Shown here one piece after another: positions 33,643 through 43,545 of a stretch of 47,121 nucleotides of DNA (position 1 is its first letter; each line of letters opens with the position of its first letter). This stretch comes from SAR324 cluster bacterium (GTDB lineage: Bacteria > SAR324 > JACQKK01): contig JACZRV010000015.1 in the NCBI GenBank assembly GCA_022574555.1, positions 1 through 47,121 on the forward strand, in the 5' to 3' direction. The notes beneath the pieces were generated by a model, which was given only the letters and a program-made list of their open reading frames with translations, searched no databases and was not told the DNA's origin. The position numbers and the translations under genes are program-made.

Positions 33643-34128
33643 TCAACCCTTGGCGGCTCTGAGGTCCGCTGAAGCGCCCTCCACGGCACGGATGATCTTA
33701 TCATATCCGGTGCACCGGCACAGGTTCCCCGCAAGCCAGAGGCGAATTTCGGCCGCGCTGGGATTGTTGTTGCGATCCAATAAAGACTTGGCCGTTACCA
33801 GAAACCCCGGCGTACAAATCCCGCACTGCAGCGCGGCCTGCTCCAGAAAGCGCCGCTGCAGCGGGTGAAGCTCGGTACCGTCTGCCAGCCCTTCCACGGT
33901 GACGATGGCCGCCCCTTCCGCTTCGGCCGCCATAACAAGGCAGGAGTCGACCACGCGATCGTTCATGATGACGCTACAAGCACCGCAGTCTCCGGACAGG
34001 CAACCCTCCTTGGTGCCGGTGAGTCCGGCGCGATCACGCAGGGCATCGAGCAGGGTCATGCGGTCGTCGATAATAAGTGCCATGTCTTCGCCATTGATGG
34101 TGGTGCTGACCATTCGATTCGTGCTCAT
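33643..34128 (-). CDS. (2Fe-2S)-binding small subunit of the molybdenum hydroxylase
   Basis: A 161-residue electron-transfer subunit. The plant-ferredoxin-like cluster is held by C43, C48, C51 and C63 (CLSGDCGAC...C), and the helical-domain cluster by C102, C105, C137 and C139 (CGIC...CRC). All eight cysteines are present. It passes electrons from the molybdenum centre to FAD. Its ATG overlaps the end of the FAD subunit gene (ATGA, 34128-34125), and 80 bases separate it from the large subunit gene. Confidence 0.95.
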   Translation of the reverse strand: MSTNRMVSTTINGEDMALIIDDRMTLLDALRDRAGLTGTKEGCLSGDCGACSVIMNDRVVDSCLVMAAEAEGAAIVTVEGLADGTELHPLQRRFLEQAALQCGICTPGFLVTAKSLLDRNNNPSAAEIRLWLAGNLCRCTGYDKIIRAVEGASADLRAAKG

Positions 34129-35006
34129 TTTGCGTCCTCCTTGATGCGTTGCGCGGCCAACTCCACGGTTCGTCGCGTGAGTACACCCGCCACGTGAGTG
34201 CGGAATTCCACGGTGCCCCGGTGGTCGTCGATGGGCCGGGCCGCCGCACTCGCAGCTTTCGCTGCCTTTGCGATAGCCGCTGCGTCCAACTTGGCGCCTG
34301 TCAGCACAGCCCCCGCCGCTTGGACCAGTATTGGGGTTGGACCCACCGCACCGATGGCCACGGTCGCCGCCGTGCAGGTTACGCCCTTGTCATCCATTGT
34401 AATATTGGCCGCCGCGCAGACAACCGCTATATCCATTTCGTTGCGGGGGATGAAGCGCAGGTAAGCGTTCGAACTTTGCGCGGGTGGTGGGGGAAGACGC
34501 ATCTCAACTAGAATCTCACCGGGCTTCAGTGCCGTTTCACCTGGCCCCACCATGAAGTCTACTGCCGGCACGTCCCGGTTTCCATCCGGGCCGCGGATTG
34601 CGCAAATGGCGCTCAGCACGATCAGGGCACATATGGTATCGGCTGCCGGTGAACCGTTGCAGATATTGCCCCCGACGGTCGCCCGGCTCTGGATCTGGAT
34701 CGAGCCGATCAATTCTGCTCCTTCCGCCAGTGCGGGATAGAGACGTACGATCGGTTCATATTCCGCAACTTTATAGCAGGGCACCGCGGCTCCCAGCCGT
34801 AGTCCATTTTTCGCGTCGTATTCCAGCACGTTGAGTTCTGGAATACGCTTGATGTCGACCATGTGGGCGAGGTCAAGTGGCCGCGCTCTGTTTTGGATAA
34901 TCAGGTCGGTTCCGCCACTTAACGCCGCGGCCTGTGACCCTTCCGCCTTCAGGATGCTGATCGCCTCATCGAGCGACGTTGGCGCGTGGTATTCCAATGG
35001 TTTCAA
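34125..35006 (-). CDS. FAD-binding middle subunit of the molybdenum hydroxylase
   Basis: A 293-residue flavoprotein. The two FAD motifs are SGGTDL (30-35) and ATVGGNICNGSPAAD (109-123). The C-terminal CoxM-like domain follows from about 180. First gene of the four-gene operon (FAD, Fe-S, Mo, MoaD). It starts with TTG at 35006, supported by a strong AAGGAGG six bases upstream; no ATG start with comparable signals is nearby. Electrons from the substrate leave the complex here, to NAD or another acceptor. Confidence 0.92.
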   Translation of the reverse strand: MKPLEYHAPTSLDEAISILKAEGSQAAALSGGTDLIIQNRARPLDLAHMVDIKRIPELNVLEYDAKNGLRLGAAVPCYKVAEYEPIVRLYPALAEGAELIGSIQIQSRATVGGNICNGSPAADTICALIVLSAICAIRGPDGNRDVPAVDFMVGPGETALKPGEILVEMRLPPPPAQSSNAYLRFIPRNEMDIAVVCAAANITMDDKGVTCTAATVAIGAVGPTPILVQAAGAVLTGAKLDAAAIAKAAKAASAAARPIDDHRGTVEFRTHVAGVLTRRTVELAAQRIKEDAK

Positions 35007-35226
35007 ACGAAGCCTCCTTGATGTCCGCTCGGGGGCGGAAATTTGCGACTAAAGTTCGGCGCGTATTTTGATCAGAATCCGCCGGCCATGTCAAAATGAC
35101 TGCAAATGCGCCCTCGCGGCGCCAATTGTAGATTATAGCTTGGTGTTGGAATCAAGAAATCGGTGTGATGGCGTGAGTAGAGCCTAGCCAAACGGCAATC
35201 GCTGGAAAAGAACGGTCGGCCTTCCT

Positions 35227-35730
35227 TTACGCCTCGTGGAACGTGACCAGCCGGCTAGGCACCGTAACGGCCAGCTTGCGTGCCGCACCCGCATGGAGCA
35301 GGGTGAACCGCCCATCCCGCAATCGCACAATCGCAGCCCCACCGGATTCCAGCTGTCCGCGAGCCTCATCGGTCACTGAAAGATATTCGATGCGGCCGCC
35401 GTCGGAGAAGTAATATTTCTTGGGCCCCTCCCAACGGGTGAGCTGGCCTTCTCTCAGCGCCGTTTCCCAAACAGCTTCGCCGCGCTGACGCTCCTGCTGT
35501 TCCAGCGTTTTATGTTCAAGATTCTTGCGCCGTTCCCGCTCTCGCTGGCGGTCGGCTTCCGCGCGCTTGGTTTTTTCCCGTTCCGCCTCCGCCCGTGCCT
35601 TCCGGGACAGGCTCTCCCGTTCCCCACGCCCCAATTTCTTGCTGTCGACCCGTTTCTCGTGGGAGACGCGCTTGGATTGCTCCTCGGTGATCAGTCCCGC
35701 CTTGAGCAACTGCTCCTTCAGATCGGCCAT
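35227..35730 (-). CDS. DUF2058 (YaiL-like) protein
   Basis: A 167-residue protein. MADLKEQLLKAGLITEEQSK at the start is the conserved opening of DUF2058. A long charged, coiled-coil-like middle (about 35-85, rich in E, K and R) follows, then a small globular C-terminal domain with RIEYLSVTDEARGQLESG. YaiL-like proteins are found mainly in gammaproteobacteria and are annotated as nucleoproteins without a defined role. Third gene of the carB operon, 23 bases after the EI24 gene, with a GGGGAG ribosome-binding site. Confidence 0.8.
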   Translation of the reverse strand: MADLKEQLLKAGLITEEQSKRVSHEKRVDSKKLGRGERESLSRKARAEAEREKTKRAEADRQRERERRKNLEHKTLEQQERQRGEAVWETALREGQLTRWEGPKKYYFSDGGRIEYLSVTDEARGQLESGGAAIVRLRDGRFTLLHAGAARKLAVTVPSRLVTFHEA

Positions 35731-35753
35731 AAGCTGCTGCTCCCCGGTTCCCC

Positions 35754-36545
35754 TCAGTCCCTCGCGGCGCGGGCGGTTTCACCTTGCCAGGCGAAGCCGG
35801 CCACCAGGTACATCATGGCGGCCGGCAGGATGATCCATCCGACCACCGGAATGAGCGCTAGCAGAAAGGGCAGTAGGCCGGTGCGCACCGTCCAGAAGGT
35901 CAAGCCTTGGCGGAGTTGCTTGATCTCCTCACCCCGTTCGCTACGCACGACAAGGTAGGGATCGCGCACCTCGCGGCCCAGCAAGTAGCTATGGATCACC
36001 ACGACCAGTACCGGTCCGATGACAGGGATGAAACCCAATGCCAAGCCCAGTAAGGCTATAAATACCAGCCCAATGGAATCGGCCACCGACCGGCCTATGG
36101 TGCCGATCCAAGCCGATAAAGAAAATGGCGCGGAATCGTCTCGTTCTGTTCGATGGTGAGAGATGATGCGTGCCACGGTGGTTTCGAACCAGACACCCAT
36201 CATGGCGATTGAGATCAGCAGCGATAGAATCACCGTGGCAGCCAAAAGGATGACGTTCGCGATCCACAGAAATACTCGCGCGAACCAAGCGATCAATCCC
36301 ATCCAAAATCCGTCCGCGCCCCATTCGGCCAGGCCGGCGCTCCAGGGCTCGATCACGAAATAATACAATCCGCTCACCGCCAACAAGCCCACTACGAGGG
36401 AGACCGCGTAAAGCAAAACGAAACCAACGGCCAGGTGCCGGCGCAAACCCGGAACTTGGGCGAATGCCATGCTTCCGCCACGCAAAAGACGAATGGGATT
36501 GTCGCGTGGCACGGGCGTAATTATATCTGTTCGAGCGTTGGTCAT
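35754..36545 (-). CDS. EI24-domain (CysZ-like) membrane protein
   Basis: A 263-residue protein with about five transmembrane segments: [74 protein letters not shown] and [20 protein letters not shown]. The FIPVIGP and LIPVVGW turns and the [11 protein letters not shown] region are typical of the EI24/CysZ family. CysZ imports sulfate; other members have unknown roles. Its ATG overlaps the carB stop (ATGA), so it is cotranslated with carB, an unexpected partner. Confidence 0.8.
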   Translation of the reverse strand: MTNARTDIITPVPRDNPIRLLRGGSMAFAQVPGLRRHLAVGFVLLYAVSLVVGLLAVSGLYYFVIEPWSAGLAEWGADGFWMGLIAWFARVFLWIANVILLAATVILSLLISIAMMGVWFETTVARIISHHRTERDDSAPFSLSAWIGTIGRSVADSIGLVFIALLGLALGFIPVIGPVLVVVIHSYLLGREVRDPYLVVRSERGEEIKQLRQGLTFWTVRTGLLPFLLALIPVVGWIILPAAMMYLVAGFAWQGETARAARD

Positions 36546-39500
36546 GGTTGAGTCGCCTCTGACAATTCAACGGTTTTGGCGCGATTGTCTTCGGTACCCC
36601 GGTCGCTGCGCTGGGCAACCGCGTAACCTCTCAGGGGATGGTACGTGAACGAACGCTCCTTTCCCATTTCAGCCATTGCGCTGACCATGGCGTGAGCCGC
36701 CTCGAGCGTTGAACAATATGGGATGTTATAGGCGAGGATCATGCGCCGAAGGTGAGTCTGGCCGATACGCCGTTTGCGCGTTCGCGTCGTATTGATCACA
36801 AACGCCAACTCGCCGTCCATCATATAACGAAATATCCCTTCGTCCCGCTCCACATCGAGCACGGTTTCGGTCACGGGCTGCACACCGGCCTGTAATAAAA
36901 CGCGCCGTGTGCCCGGGGTCGCCAGAAGCTGATAGCCAAGGTCCTTAAGCGTTCGGGCCATGGGTACTACGGTATCCTTGTCCCGGTCCACGACGCTGAT
37001 AAAAACGTATCCCTGGGGCAATAGTCCGTTGGATGCGGCGATCTGCGACTTGAGGTACGCCTCGGCGAAACTTTGGCCGCAGCCCATCACTTCGCCGGTG
37101 GAGCGCATTTCCGGTCCGAGAATGGTATCGCTGCCGGAAAATTTAACGAAGGGAAACACGGTCTCCTTCACGGCGAAGGGAACCAGGGGCACTTGATCGA
37201 TATTCAGGGCCGACAGAGGTTCCCCGAGCATGAGCCGCGTGGCGTATTTGGCCAGAGGTACGCCCGTGGCTTTACTCACGAACGGCACGGTGCGAGAGGC
37301 GCGCGGGTTCACTTCGATGACGTATATCGTCCCCTCCTGCACCGCGAACTGTGCATTCATCAGACCAATCACCTCCAATTCAAGGGCCAGGGCGACGGCC
37401 TGCCGGCCGATTTCACGTTGAATCGCCAGATCCAGGCTATGTGGCGGGAGCGAGCATGCGCTGTCTCCCGAGTGGATGCCGGCCAGCTCGATGTGCTCCA
37501 TCATACCGGCGACAACCGCCGCGTTTCCGTCGCCAAGCACATCCACATCGACCTCGGTCGCGCCGGAGAGAAACTTATCGATCAACACAGGATGATCCGG
37601 CGAGGCCTGCACCGCCGCCTGAAACGAGGAGTCCATCTCAGGCTCGTCGTGGACGATCTCCATCGCCCGGCCGCCAAGCACGTAGGACGGCCGGATCAAA
37701 ACCGGATAACCCAACTGTTTGCCCGCCACGCGTGCCTCATCGGGAGAGCGGGCGATGGCGTTGAGGGGCTGATTCAAACCGAGTTTGACGATCAGCTCGG
37801 CAAACCTTTCCCGGTCCTCGGTACGATCGATGCTGTCATATCCTGTCCCCAAGATGGTTACTCCCGCCTGATGCAGCGGCTTTGCCAGTTTAAGCGGGGT
37901 CTGGCCACCCAACTGCAGGATCACGCCCTGTGGCCGTTCCCACTCGATGATCTCCGTGACGTCCTCCAGGGTGATGGGCTCAAAATAGAGTCGATCCGAA
38001 ACGTCGTAATCAGTACTCACCGTTTCCGGATTGCAGTTGACCATGATCGACTCGTGGCCTGCTTCACGCACGGCCATGGCGGCGTGGACGCAACAATAGT
38101 CGAACTCGATGCCCTGGCCGATCCGATTTGGCCCGCTGCCCAGAATCAATATCTTCCGCCGCCCGGAAGGCTCCGACTCGTTGGTCTGCTCGTATGTGGA
38201 ATAAAAATAGGGGGTGGCAGCCTCGAATTCAGCAGCGCAGGTGTCTACCTTCTTGAATACCGGGCGGATACCCGCGGCTCGCCGTTGCTCTGCGATCTCG
38301 CGTTCGGAGCGGCCTGTGAGCACGGCGAGGCGACGATCGGAAAATCCCAGGGCCTTCCAATGGCGCAGATCCGCGTCCCTTCCAGGCGTTCCCCGCCATT
38401 GACGGATACGCTTTTCCTCTTCCACCAGCGATTGAATTTGAACCAGAAACCAGGGGTCGATACGGGTCAGTTCGTGCAATCGCTCCAGACCCCAACCCAT
38501 TCGCATGGCTTGGGCCAGATAGCGCACCCGCTCGCCGCCGGGTCGTGCCAGCTCGCGCGCCAGAACCGAATGGTCTTGATCGTTGTCGGCATCATCGATG
38601 TCTATCTCGTCCAATCCCGCGATCCCATTCTCCAGGGAGCGCAGGGCTTTCTGAAAAGACTCCCGGAAAACCCGGCCGATGGCCATCACTTCGCCCACCG
38701 ACTTCATTTGTGTCGTGAGCCGGTGCTCGCTCATGGGGAACTTTTCGAAATTGAAGCGCGGAATCTTGGTCACCACGTAATCTATGGACGGCTCGAAGGA
38801 GGCTGGTGTTTTGCGGGTAATGTCGTTAGGCAGCTCGTCCAGAGTGTAGCCCACGGCCAGCTTTGCCGCGATTTTGGCGATGGGGAACCCTGTCGCTTTG
38901 GAAGCCAGTGCCGACGAGCGGGACACACGAGGATTCATCTCGATGATTACAACCTCGCCGTCGTCGGGATTGATTGCAAACTGGATGTTGGAACCGCCGG
39001 TATCCACACCGATTTCGCGGATCACCCGTATGGAAAGGTCGCGCAGGTGCTGGTACTCCCGGTCGGTCAGCGTCTGTGCGGGGGCGACCGTGATGCTGTC
39101 CCCCGTGTGTACGCCCATGGGATCCAGGTTCTCGATGCTGCAGATGATGACCACGTTGTCCTTCGTGTCACGCATCACCTCTAGCTCGAATTCTTTCCAA
39201 CCCAGCACCGATTCCTCGATAAGCACTTGTCGCGTCGGCGAGGATATCAATGCCTGACGCACGACTAGATCCAGTTCGGCTTCGCTCTCCGCCACGCCGC
39301 CACCGGTGCCGCCCAGGGTGAAGGAAGGCCGTACGATGAGAGGCAGCCCCAAGACCGGCACCAGGCTCTTTGCTTCGTCCACCGAGCGGGCGATCCCGGA
39401 TCTGGGCACGCGGATGCCTATTCGTTCCATCGCCGCGCGGAACTCTTCACGATCCTCCGCCTTGCGGATCGCTTCCACGTTGGCGCCGATCAGCTCCACA

Positions 39501-39835
39501 CCATGGCGCTCCAGGGTGCCGTTGTCAGCCAGGGCCATCGCCAGGTTGAGTGCTGTTTGGCCGCCCATGGTGGGCAGGAGCGCGTCCGGCTCCTCCTGGG
39601 CGATTATGGCCTCAAGCGCCTCCACGGTGAGGGGTTCGATGTAGGTCGCATCGACCAGGTCCGGGTCGGTCATGATCGTGGCGGGGTTGCTGTTCACCAG
39701 CACCACCCGAAAGCCCTCCTCCTTCAATGCCCGGCAGGCTTGGGTGCCACTGTAGTCGAACTCGCAGGCCTGGCCGATGACAATGGGTCCGGAGCCTATG
39801 ATCAGGATTGACGATATATCGGTACGCCGGGGCAT
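36542..39835 (-). CDS. carB: Carbamoyl-phosphate synthase large subunit
   Basis: A 1097-residue enzyme that makes carbamoyl phosphate for pyrimidine and arginine synthesis. It has the duplicated architecture: first synthetase half with [19 protein letters not shown] (12-30), ATP-grasp segments and [20 protein letters not shown] split at about 299; oligomerisation region; second half with [19 protein letters not shown] near 568 and [18 protein letters not shown]; and the C-terminal MGS-like allosteric domain with TRRVLLQAG and [10 protein letters not shown]. About 25 residues longer than usual at the C-terminus. carA, normally adjacent, is not in the window. First gene of an operon with EI24 and DUF2058 genes. 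Confidence 0.97.
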   Translation of the reverse strand: MPRRTDISSILIIGSGPIVIGQACEFDYSGTQACRALKEEGFRVVLVNSNPATIMTDPDLVDATYIEPLTVEALEAIIAQEEPDALLPTMGGQTALNLAMALADNGTLERHGVELIGANVEAIRKAEDREEFRAAMERIGIRVPRSGIARSVDEAKSLVPVLGLPLIVRPSFTLGGTGGGVAESEAELDLVVRQALISSPTRQVLIEESVLGWKEFELEVMRDTKDNVVIICSIENLDPMGVHTGDSITVAPAQTLTDREYQHLRDLSIRVIREIGVDTGGSNIQFAINPDDGEVVIIEMNPRVSRSSALASKATGFPIAKIAAKLAVGYTLDELPNDITRKTPASFEPSIDYVVTKIPRFNFEKFPMSEHRLTTQMKSVGEVMAIGRVFRESFQKALRSLENGIAGLDEIDIDDADNDQDHSVLARELARPGGERVRYLAQAMRMGWGLERLHELTRIDPWFLVQIQSLVEEEKRIRQWRGTPGRDADLRHWKALGFSDRRLAVLTGRSEREIAEQRRAAGIRPVFKKVDTCAAEFEAATPYFYSTYEQTNESEPSGRRKILILGSGPNRIGQGIEFDYCCVHAAMAVREAGHESIMVNCNPETVSTDYDVSDRLYFEPITLEDVTEIIEWERPQGVILQLGGQTPLKLAKPLHQAGVTILGTGYDSIDRTEDRERFAELIVKLGLNQPLNAIARSPDEARVAGKQLGYPVLIRPSYVLGGRAMEIVHDEPEMDSSFQAAVQASPDHPVLIDKFLSGATEVDVDVLGDGNAAVVAGMMEHIELAGIHSGDSACSLPPHSLDLAIQREIGRQAVALALELEVIGLMNAQFAVQEGTIYVIEVNPRASRTVPFVSKATGVPLAKYATRLMLGEPLSALNIDQVPLVPFAVKETVFPFVKFSGSDTILGPEMRSTGEVMGCGQSFAEAYLKSQIAASNGLLPQGYVFISVVDRDKDTVVPMARTLKDLGYQLLATPGTRRVLLQAGVQPVTETVLDVERDEGIFRYMMDGELAFVINTTRTRKRRIGQTHLRRMILAYNIPYCSTLEAAHAMVSAMAEMGKERSFTYHPLRGYAVAQRSDRGTEDNRAKTVELSEATQP

Positions 39836-40330
39836 GATAACGGGGATGATCGGTTGAGTGCTGAAAATTAGCGGATTTCGCCGAAATTATCGGCCCTGGG
39901 GAACACTACCCCTTTCCGTCCTCCTACCCTATCGCGACGGCCGGTCAAGCGTCATGAAAAATTTTGCCGATGCCGATACTTCCCCCCGCACTGATTGGTT
40001 TCTCTCGGTATTTAAGTCGATTGCGGGCGATCCGTAAATTTTTTCGGGCGTGGAGTTCAATATGAGAAGAGCAATTTCCATTTCTTATCGTTGGCCAAAT
40101 CATGATCTCCTAAATCTTGACGTTTAGGATTTTTCTGGGTGAAGAGACCTTGTAGGAAATATCCAATTGCCTGCCGGCTCAGCCCGTTTTGCAGGCGGGC
40201 TGCAGGCCCTGACGCGGGAGCGGATACGACCGGTCATTTTTCCTTGAGGTGGGACCGGGCCGGCATAACCGCCAGGGCCAGCCCCACGCGCCATACACAT
40301 CTTATGACCGAACAGCCTATCGGGCCCGCA
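39836..40330. other. Intergenic region upstream of carB
   Basis: About 495 bases without a supported gene. Next to carB lies an inverted repeat GCCGA-AATTA-TCGGC (39880-39894) that on the minus strand contains GATAAT, a possible -10 without a clear -35. Further right are an A+T-rich hairpin (40108-40129) and a nested inverted repeat (40169-40207). No attenuator-like leader peptide was found. Confidence 0.5.
40169..40207. repeat. Nested inverted repeat downstream of the DUF4156-like gene
   Basis: CAGCCCG (40180-40186) pairs with CGGGCTG (40196-40202) around nine bases, and GCCTG (40169-40173) outside it pairs with CAGGC (40203-40207), making a bulged double stem. It lies about 120 bases past the minus-strand gene's stop. 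No T-run follows on either strand, so it is not a classical terminator. Confidence 0.45.
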
Positions 40331-40681
40331 TTATTCCTCCAGGCCGCACTGGAGAGCCACCGCTTGAGTGGTGTAGACAAACCCCCGGCCTTGCTCCACA
40401 AACCGATCACGAACGATGATGATCATCGCGTCGCCCCCCAGCGCGTCCACCTTATTGCGGGCGGCATTGATGGAATTTGACCAACCCGGGCGCTTTCTTA
40501 GGGGGCGCTTGGGAGATATCCCCACCACCACCCCGAGGTGCCGGCAACCCAACACAAATTCCTTGGAGACCGGCTGAACGCGCTTACCCCCCGGCGTAAG
40601 TGTCGGCGCGCAAGTACCGGCGCCCATCGAGGCCACAACAATTAGCCCAGCGAAGAGCCCGGTGCCGATTTTCGATGCCAT
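40331..40681 (-). CDS. Small exported protein, DUF4156-like
   Basis: A 116-residue protein with a hydrophobic leader (FAGLIVVASMGAGTC, 10-24) and then the pattern of DUF4156 lipoproteins: GGKRVQPVSK, a C..LG pair (CRHLG, 46-50), and NAARNKVDALGGDAMIII (72-89). The cysteine at 24 may be lipidated, although threonine before it is unusual for a lipobox. The start at 40681 is preceded by CGGGAG at good spacing; the longer frame upstream is unlikely. Function of the family is unknown, probably at the cell envelope. Confidence 0.65.
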   Translation of the reverse strand: MASKIGTGLFAGLIVVASMGAGTCAPTLTPGGKRVQPVSKEFVLGCRHLGVVVGISPKRPLRKRPGWSNSINAARNKVDALGGDAMIIIVRDRFVEQGRGFVYTTQAVALQCGLEE

Positions 40682-40932
40682 TAACTCCCGGCATGATTGG
40701 GAAATTTCCCCCAAGCGCTTCCGCCTGCCTGCGCCACCGGATCCATGAGGTTCCACCTGGCGACACGGTATCCTGCTGCTCCAATTAATTCTCCCTCCGG
40801 AACGGCTCACCCACCCCCGCAGCGCCTTCCACTCTGGAGGGTTAGTTCTATGCACACGAGCACGCCGAATTTGTGTCAAATTCGACATCACAATCGCGAG
40901 CGGGGCGATCAGCCACACGCGTCAGGGCAAAA

Positions 40933-41856
40933 TCATGTGTCGAATGTGAATCCCATTGTTCGGCAGTGATAGTGTATGCCACCATCCTGGACAATCAGAT
41001 ACTTGGCCAGCACCGGGCCTTCGTTGTGATGGGAGTGCACTTCACCCGGCGGGGTGACGAACACAGCGTGCGGAGACCAATCGATCCGCTCTCCCGCGAC
41101 GATTGAGTAGCCGCCCTCACTCGCTACACAGAGCGTGACCGCGACCGAGTTATGGTGGTGCGGGCGTTGGACTTGGCCCGCTGGGAGGGAATTCATGGCC
41201 AACGTCAGCGTGTTATGGATATTTTTCTTGGCCTCCATGGATTCGCTTGAAAACACCACTGCGTAGCCGGGCGTGTCCTCCGCTCCTGGATTCCTGTGTA
41301 AGATTTCGAGTTGTGCATCGATCTGCTCCGCGAGAAATTGCACCGGCTCGCCCGCACGGCGTCCCGGAGGAGGAGACTCGAGACCCAGAAATGCCATTTG
41401 CGGCTCATTCGTCACGATCCAGAGCACCGAATCCGCTTCGGCGGCATGAGTCCACGTCTGCCCGCCTGGGAGGAAGATCGAGTCCCCCTCATTCCAATCG
41501 ATCCGGTCGTCCGGGCCAACTGTGCGGCCGTGACCTTGGATGACGTAGTAGATCTCTCCGCTCGAGCAAAACGCCGTGGACAGCGATTCACCAGCCCGAA
41601 TGCGAGCATACCGAGCCAGGATCAGCGGGGTGGTGGCGGGATACTCCAATTCCAGAACTGCGCTAAGGTCCAGGTCAATCAGCCCCGTTGCGGTATCGGG
41701 GGCGAAAGCATGATCGCGTTCTCCCAGGAAAATCTGGCGGGGGACCGCCGGATACTTGATCGCAAATGCGTTGCTGGAATCGAAGTAGCGAGCCCGTTCG
41801 GTATACTTGGTATTTCGGCTCAACGGTGCGAGCTTTGCTGCGGCAGTTGCAGTCAT
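40933..41856 (-). CDS. Bicupin protein (gentisate 1,2-dioxygenase-like)
   Basis: A 307-residue protein with two cupin barrels. The first is around residues 75-150 (YVIQGHGRTVGPDDRIDW, then EGDSIFLPGG), and the second around 215-295 with HHHNSVAVTLCVASEGGYSI and VFVTPPGEVHSHHN supplying probable metal-binding histidines. The layout resembles gentisate and related ring-cleaving dioxygenases, but the specific substrate is uncertain. The start at 41856 was chosen because GGAG lies seven bases upstream; ATG at 41868 is an alternative. It stands alone between the DUF4156-like and PilZ genes on the same strand. Confidence 0.7.
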   Translation of the reverse strand: MTATAAAKLAPLSRNTKYTERARYFDSSNAFAIKYPAVPRQIFLGERDHAFAPDTATGLIDLDLSAVLELEYPATTPLILARYARIRAGESLSTAFCSSGEIYYVIQGHGRTVGPDDRIDWNEGDSIFLPGGQTWTHAAEADSVLWIVTNEPQMAFLGLESPPPGRRAGEPVQFLAEQIDAQLEILHRNPGAEDTPGYAVVFSSESMEAKKNIHNTLTLAMNSLPAGQVQRPHHHNSVAVTLCVASEGGYSIVAGERIDWSPHAVFVTPPGEVHSHHNEGPVLAKYLIVQDGGIHYHCRTMGFTFDT

Positions 41857-42190
41857 CGTGGTCTCCATCGGCTCTTGGTGCAACGCAAATTTCGAAAGGC
41901 TGTAGAAACCGAAATCTACTAGTCCGAACCGGAGGAGTCAATCGAGTCGGAGAACCCGGTCTTGTTCTACGCAATTTCCTGGTCAGAAACCCTCTCGCCA
42001 CTATTTTGAATATTTCGTGCCCATAAAGTTCGAGATGAATTCAGCGAGCATCAAGAATGACGACGCGCATCATGGAATAAATTCCTCTTCGCTAGATAGT
42101 GCACTTTCGCCAACGCTGGAAATTCAGCGAAAGCCGCTCCGTCTTTCATCGTGGCAACGATTTCTTGGCCAGGGGCAATCGGGGCAATTT
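41857..42190. other. Intergenic region between bicupin and PilZ genes
   Basis: About 330 bases without a gene. CTTTCGC (42104-42110) and GCGAAAG (42127-42133) form a perfect seven-base inverted repeat with a 16-base loop, 58 bases after the PilZ stop on the minus strand; there is no T-run, so terminator function is doubtful. Nothing else stands out. Confidence 0.4.
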
Positions 42191-42760
42191 TTAATCGGCA
42201 AGTTTTTGTCTTTCCTTTCCTCGCTTTATCGCCGCCTGCAAGCCCGCATCATTTGATTTTTGGTAGAGGTATTCCGTATCGTCAACGCCGGTAGCATATA
42301 TAATTTGATCATCCGTTGCTCCCGAGCTAACCATTTCCTCAACGAGATCCAGATTCAAAATATCATGCGCCATGTCCCAAAGTAGTACAAATATCATATA
42401 TCCATTGACCCCTTCCATAAACTTAGCGCGGATTTTGTATACATTGTGGGACGTGTCGCTTTCAATCAGGGTGGAATCCAAAATTTCGAGTTTGGAGTAA
42501 AGCGTAAATCCGATGACGAGTTCGACGTGCTTGTGATTCTGCAAGGGTTCGGTCGTCATAAAGGCAATGCCTCCGATGGAGACATTCAAGACTGGGCATA
42601 CATGGGAATCAAAATGAATGATGACCTCTTTTTCAGCCGGGATATCCAATCGTGGCATTTGTCGCAGCTCGTGCATTGGACTCGCAGGCATGGGCAATTC
42701 TTTGGAGCGCTTTTCATACTCTTGCTTCCAATACGCGGTAATTTCCTCTGAAGATTTCAT
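42191..42760 (-). CDS. PilZ-domain protein, probable c-di-GMP receptor
   Basis: A 189-residue protein. A PilZ-type c-di-GMP site is visible: RQMPR (33-37) provides the RxxxR motif, and NVSIGG (59-64) the N/DxSxxG motif, spaced as usual. The domain runs to about residue 130. The N-terminal 30 residues are charged and helical, and the C-terminal 60 (VEEMVSSGATDDQIIYATG) form an additional helical part. It would bind c-di-GMP and modulate motility, exopolysaccharide or a partner protein. A GGAG site precedes the ATG. It stands alone, with no neighbouring cyclase or flagellar gene. Confidence 0.75.
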   Translation of the reverse strand: MKSSEEITAYWKQEYEKRSKELPMPASPMHELRQMPRLDIPAEKEVIIHFDSHVCPVLNVSIGGIAFMTTEPLQNHKHVELVIGFTLYSKLEILDSTLIESDTSHNVYKIRAKFMEGVNGYMIFVLLWDMAHDILNLDLVEEMVSSGATDDQIIYATGVDDTEYLYQKSNDAGLQAAIKRGKERQKLAD

Positions 42761-42896
42761 CTACGGCTCCATTCGACTTATTTCCAAGCGATTCAATTTC
42801 TTAACACCCCATCCTACGCGATCGATAGCATTTTCTTATCCTACATTTCCCTGAGGGAGCCGCCAGCACCTCCCGCGATAGAGTACGACCGCAATT

Positions 42897-43094
42897 TCAC
42901 CTGCGCGGTGCAGGCACGGCCGTGTTGAGGACTTCGGATCCAATCGAGACGCCACCGGTTGCGGCCAGCGGGGCGAAGATCACGGTGATTCCCTCAGAGA
43001 GGCCGGTCACTCGTCCGGCCGTATCGATCGTCGCCACGCCTTCTCTTGCGCAGGCCCACCCCAAAACCGGCCCATCCGTGCCCCGGCCCGCCAT
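42897..43094 (-). pseudogene. Stranded Big-2 (bacterial Ig-like) domain fragment
   Basis: A 65-codon frame reads WACAREGVATIDTAGRVTGL, then SEGITVIFA, matching the core of Big-2 domains ('W.Ss...VAtVd.tGrVTg...Gtati.A'). Nothing upstream encodes a signal or a longer repeat array, and the frame stops shortly after. It is most likely a leftover of a surface or adhesin protein gene. The next base run toward the tRNA is non-coding. Confidence 0.5.
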
Positions 43095-43247
43095 TCTGAC
43101 GGCCGATTCGCCGCCCTACGATCGCGCTTCCAGCACCCTTCGAAATGTTTACATTACGTCGGCGATTCAGGCATGAAAACGGCCTGTTTGCACTTGTTAG
43201 CGCCAAAAATTACACCAGAAAAATTCCATAAATATTTGATATGATAG

Positions 43248-43321
43248 TACGTCCGGGGAGATTCGAACTCCCGACCGATGGATTAGAAATCCATTGCTCT
43301 ATCCGGCTGAGCTACGGACGC
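43248..43321 (-). tRNA. tRNA-Arg (anticodon TCT)
   Basis: A complete cloverleaf on the minus strand: acceptor arm GCGTCCG pairing with CGGACGT (one G-U at the end), D-stem GCTC/GAGC, anticodon stem ATGGA/TCCAT around loop TTTCTAA with TCT at positions 34-36, and a TTCGAAT T-loop with stem GGGAG/CTCCC. Discriminator A; the CCA end is not encoded. It reads AGA (and probably AGG) codons. tRNA-Arg genes are common integration sites, and the DNA on both sides looks worn. Confidence 0.93.
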
Positions 43322-43518
43322 AAGGCCTCGGTGCCGGTGCGGCGTCGCGACCGGCCCAAAATGTATCCGGCACTATAACGTTTCCTGGCTGGGAATACAT
43401 CTTCCGGACGGAGGAATTGAAGTCTATTCGTGGCGTCGGTTGCATTCGACACAAAGGAACGCTCTCGGCCTTTTCGGGGGGCCAACCACTTGTGGTATTT
43501 TTCGACCAACAACCGTCT

Positions 43519-43545
43519 CAGCAGAAGATCGATGATCTTCTGTTG
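43519..43545. repeat. Twelve-pair inverted repeat
   Basis: CAGCAGAAGATC (43519-43530) and GATCTTCTGTTG (43534-43545) pair over a three-base loop with a single G-T wobble. No T-run follows. It lies inside the decayed coding stretch, and may be a chance product of coding sequence or a small binding site. Confidence 0.5.

Noticed and set aside
37073..39184. 703-residue plus-strand open frame
   Set aside because: It is antisense to carB throughout, and its histidine- and arginine-rich composition is what the reverse complement of a GC-rich gene gives.
40108..40134. Terminator-like hairpin TCCTAAA...TTTAGGA followed by five T on the plus strand
   Set aside because: No plus-strand gene ends nearby, the stem is A+T-rich, and the T-run is on the wrong side for the minus-strand genes around it.
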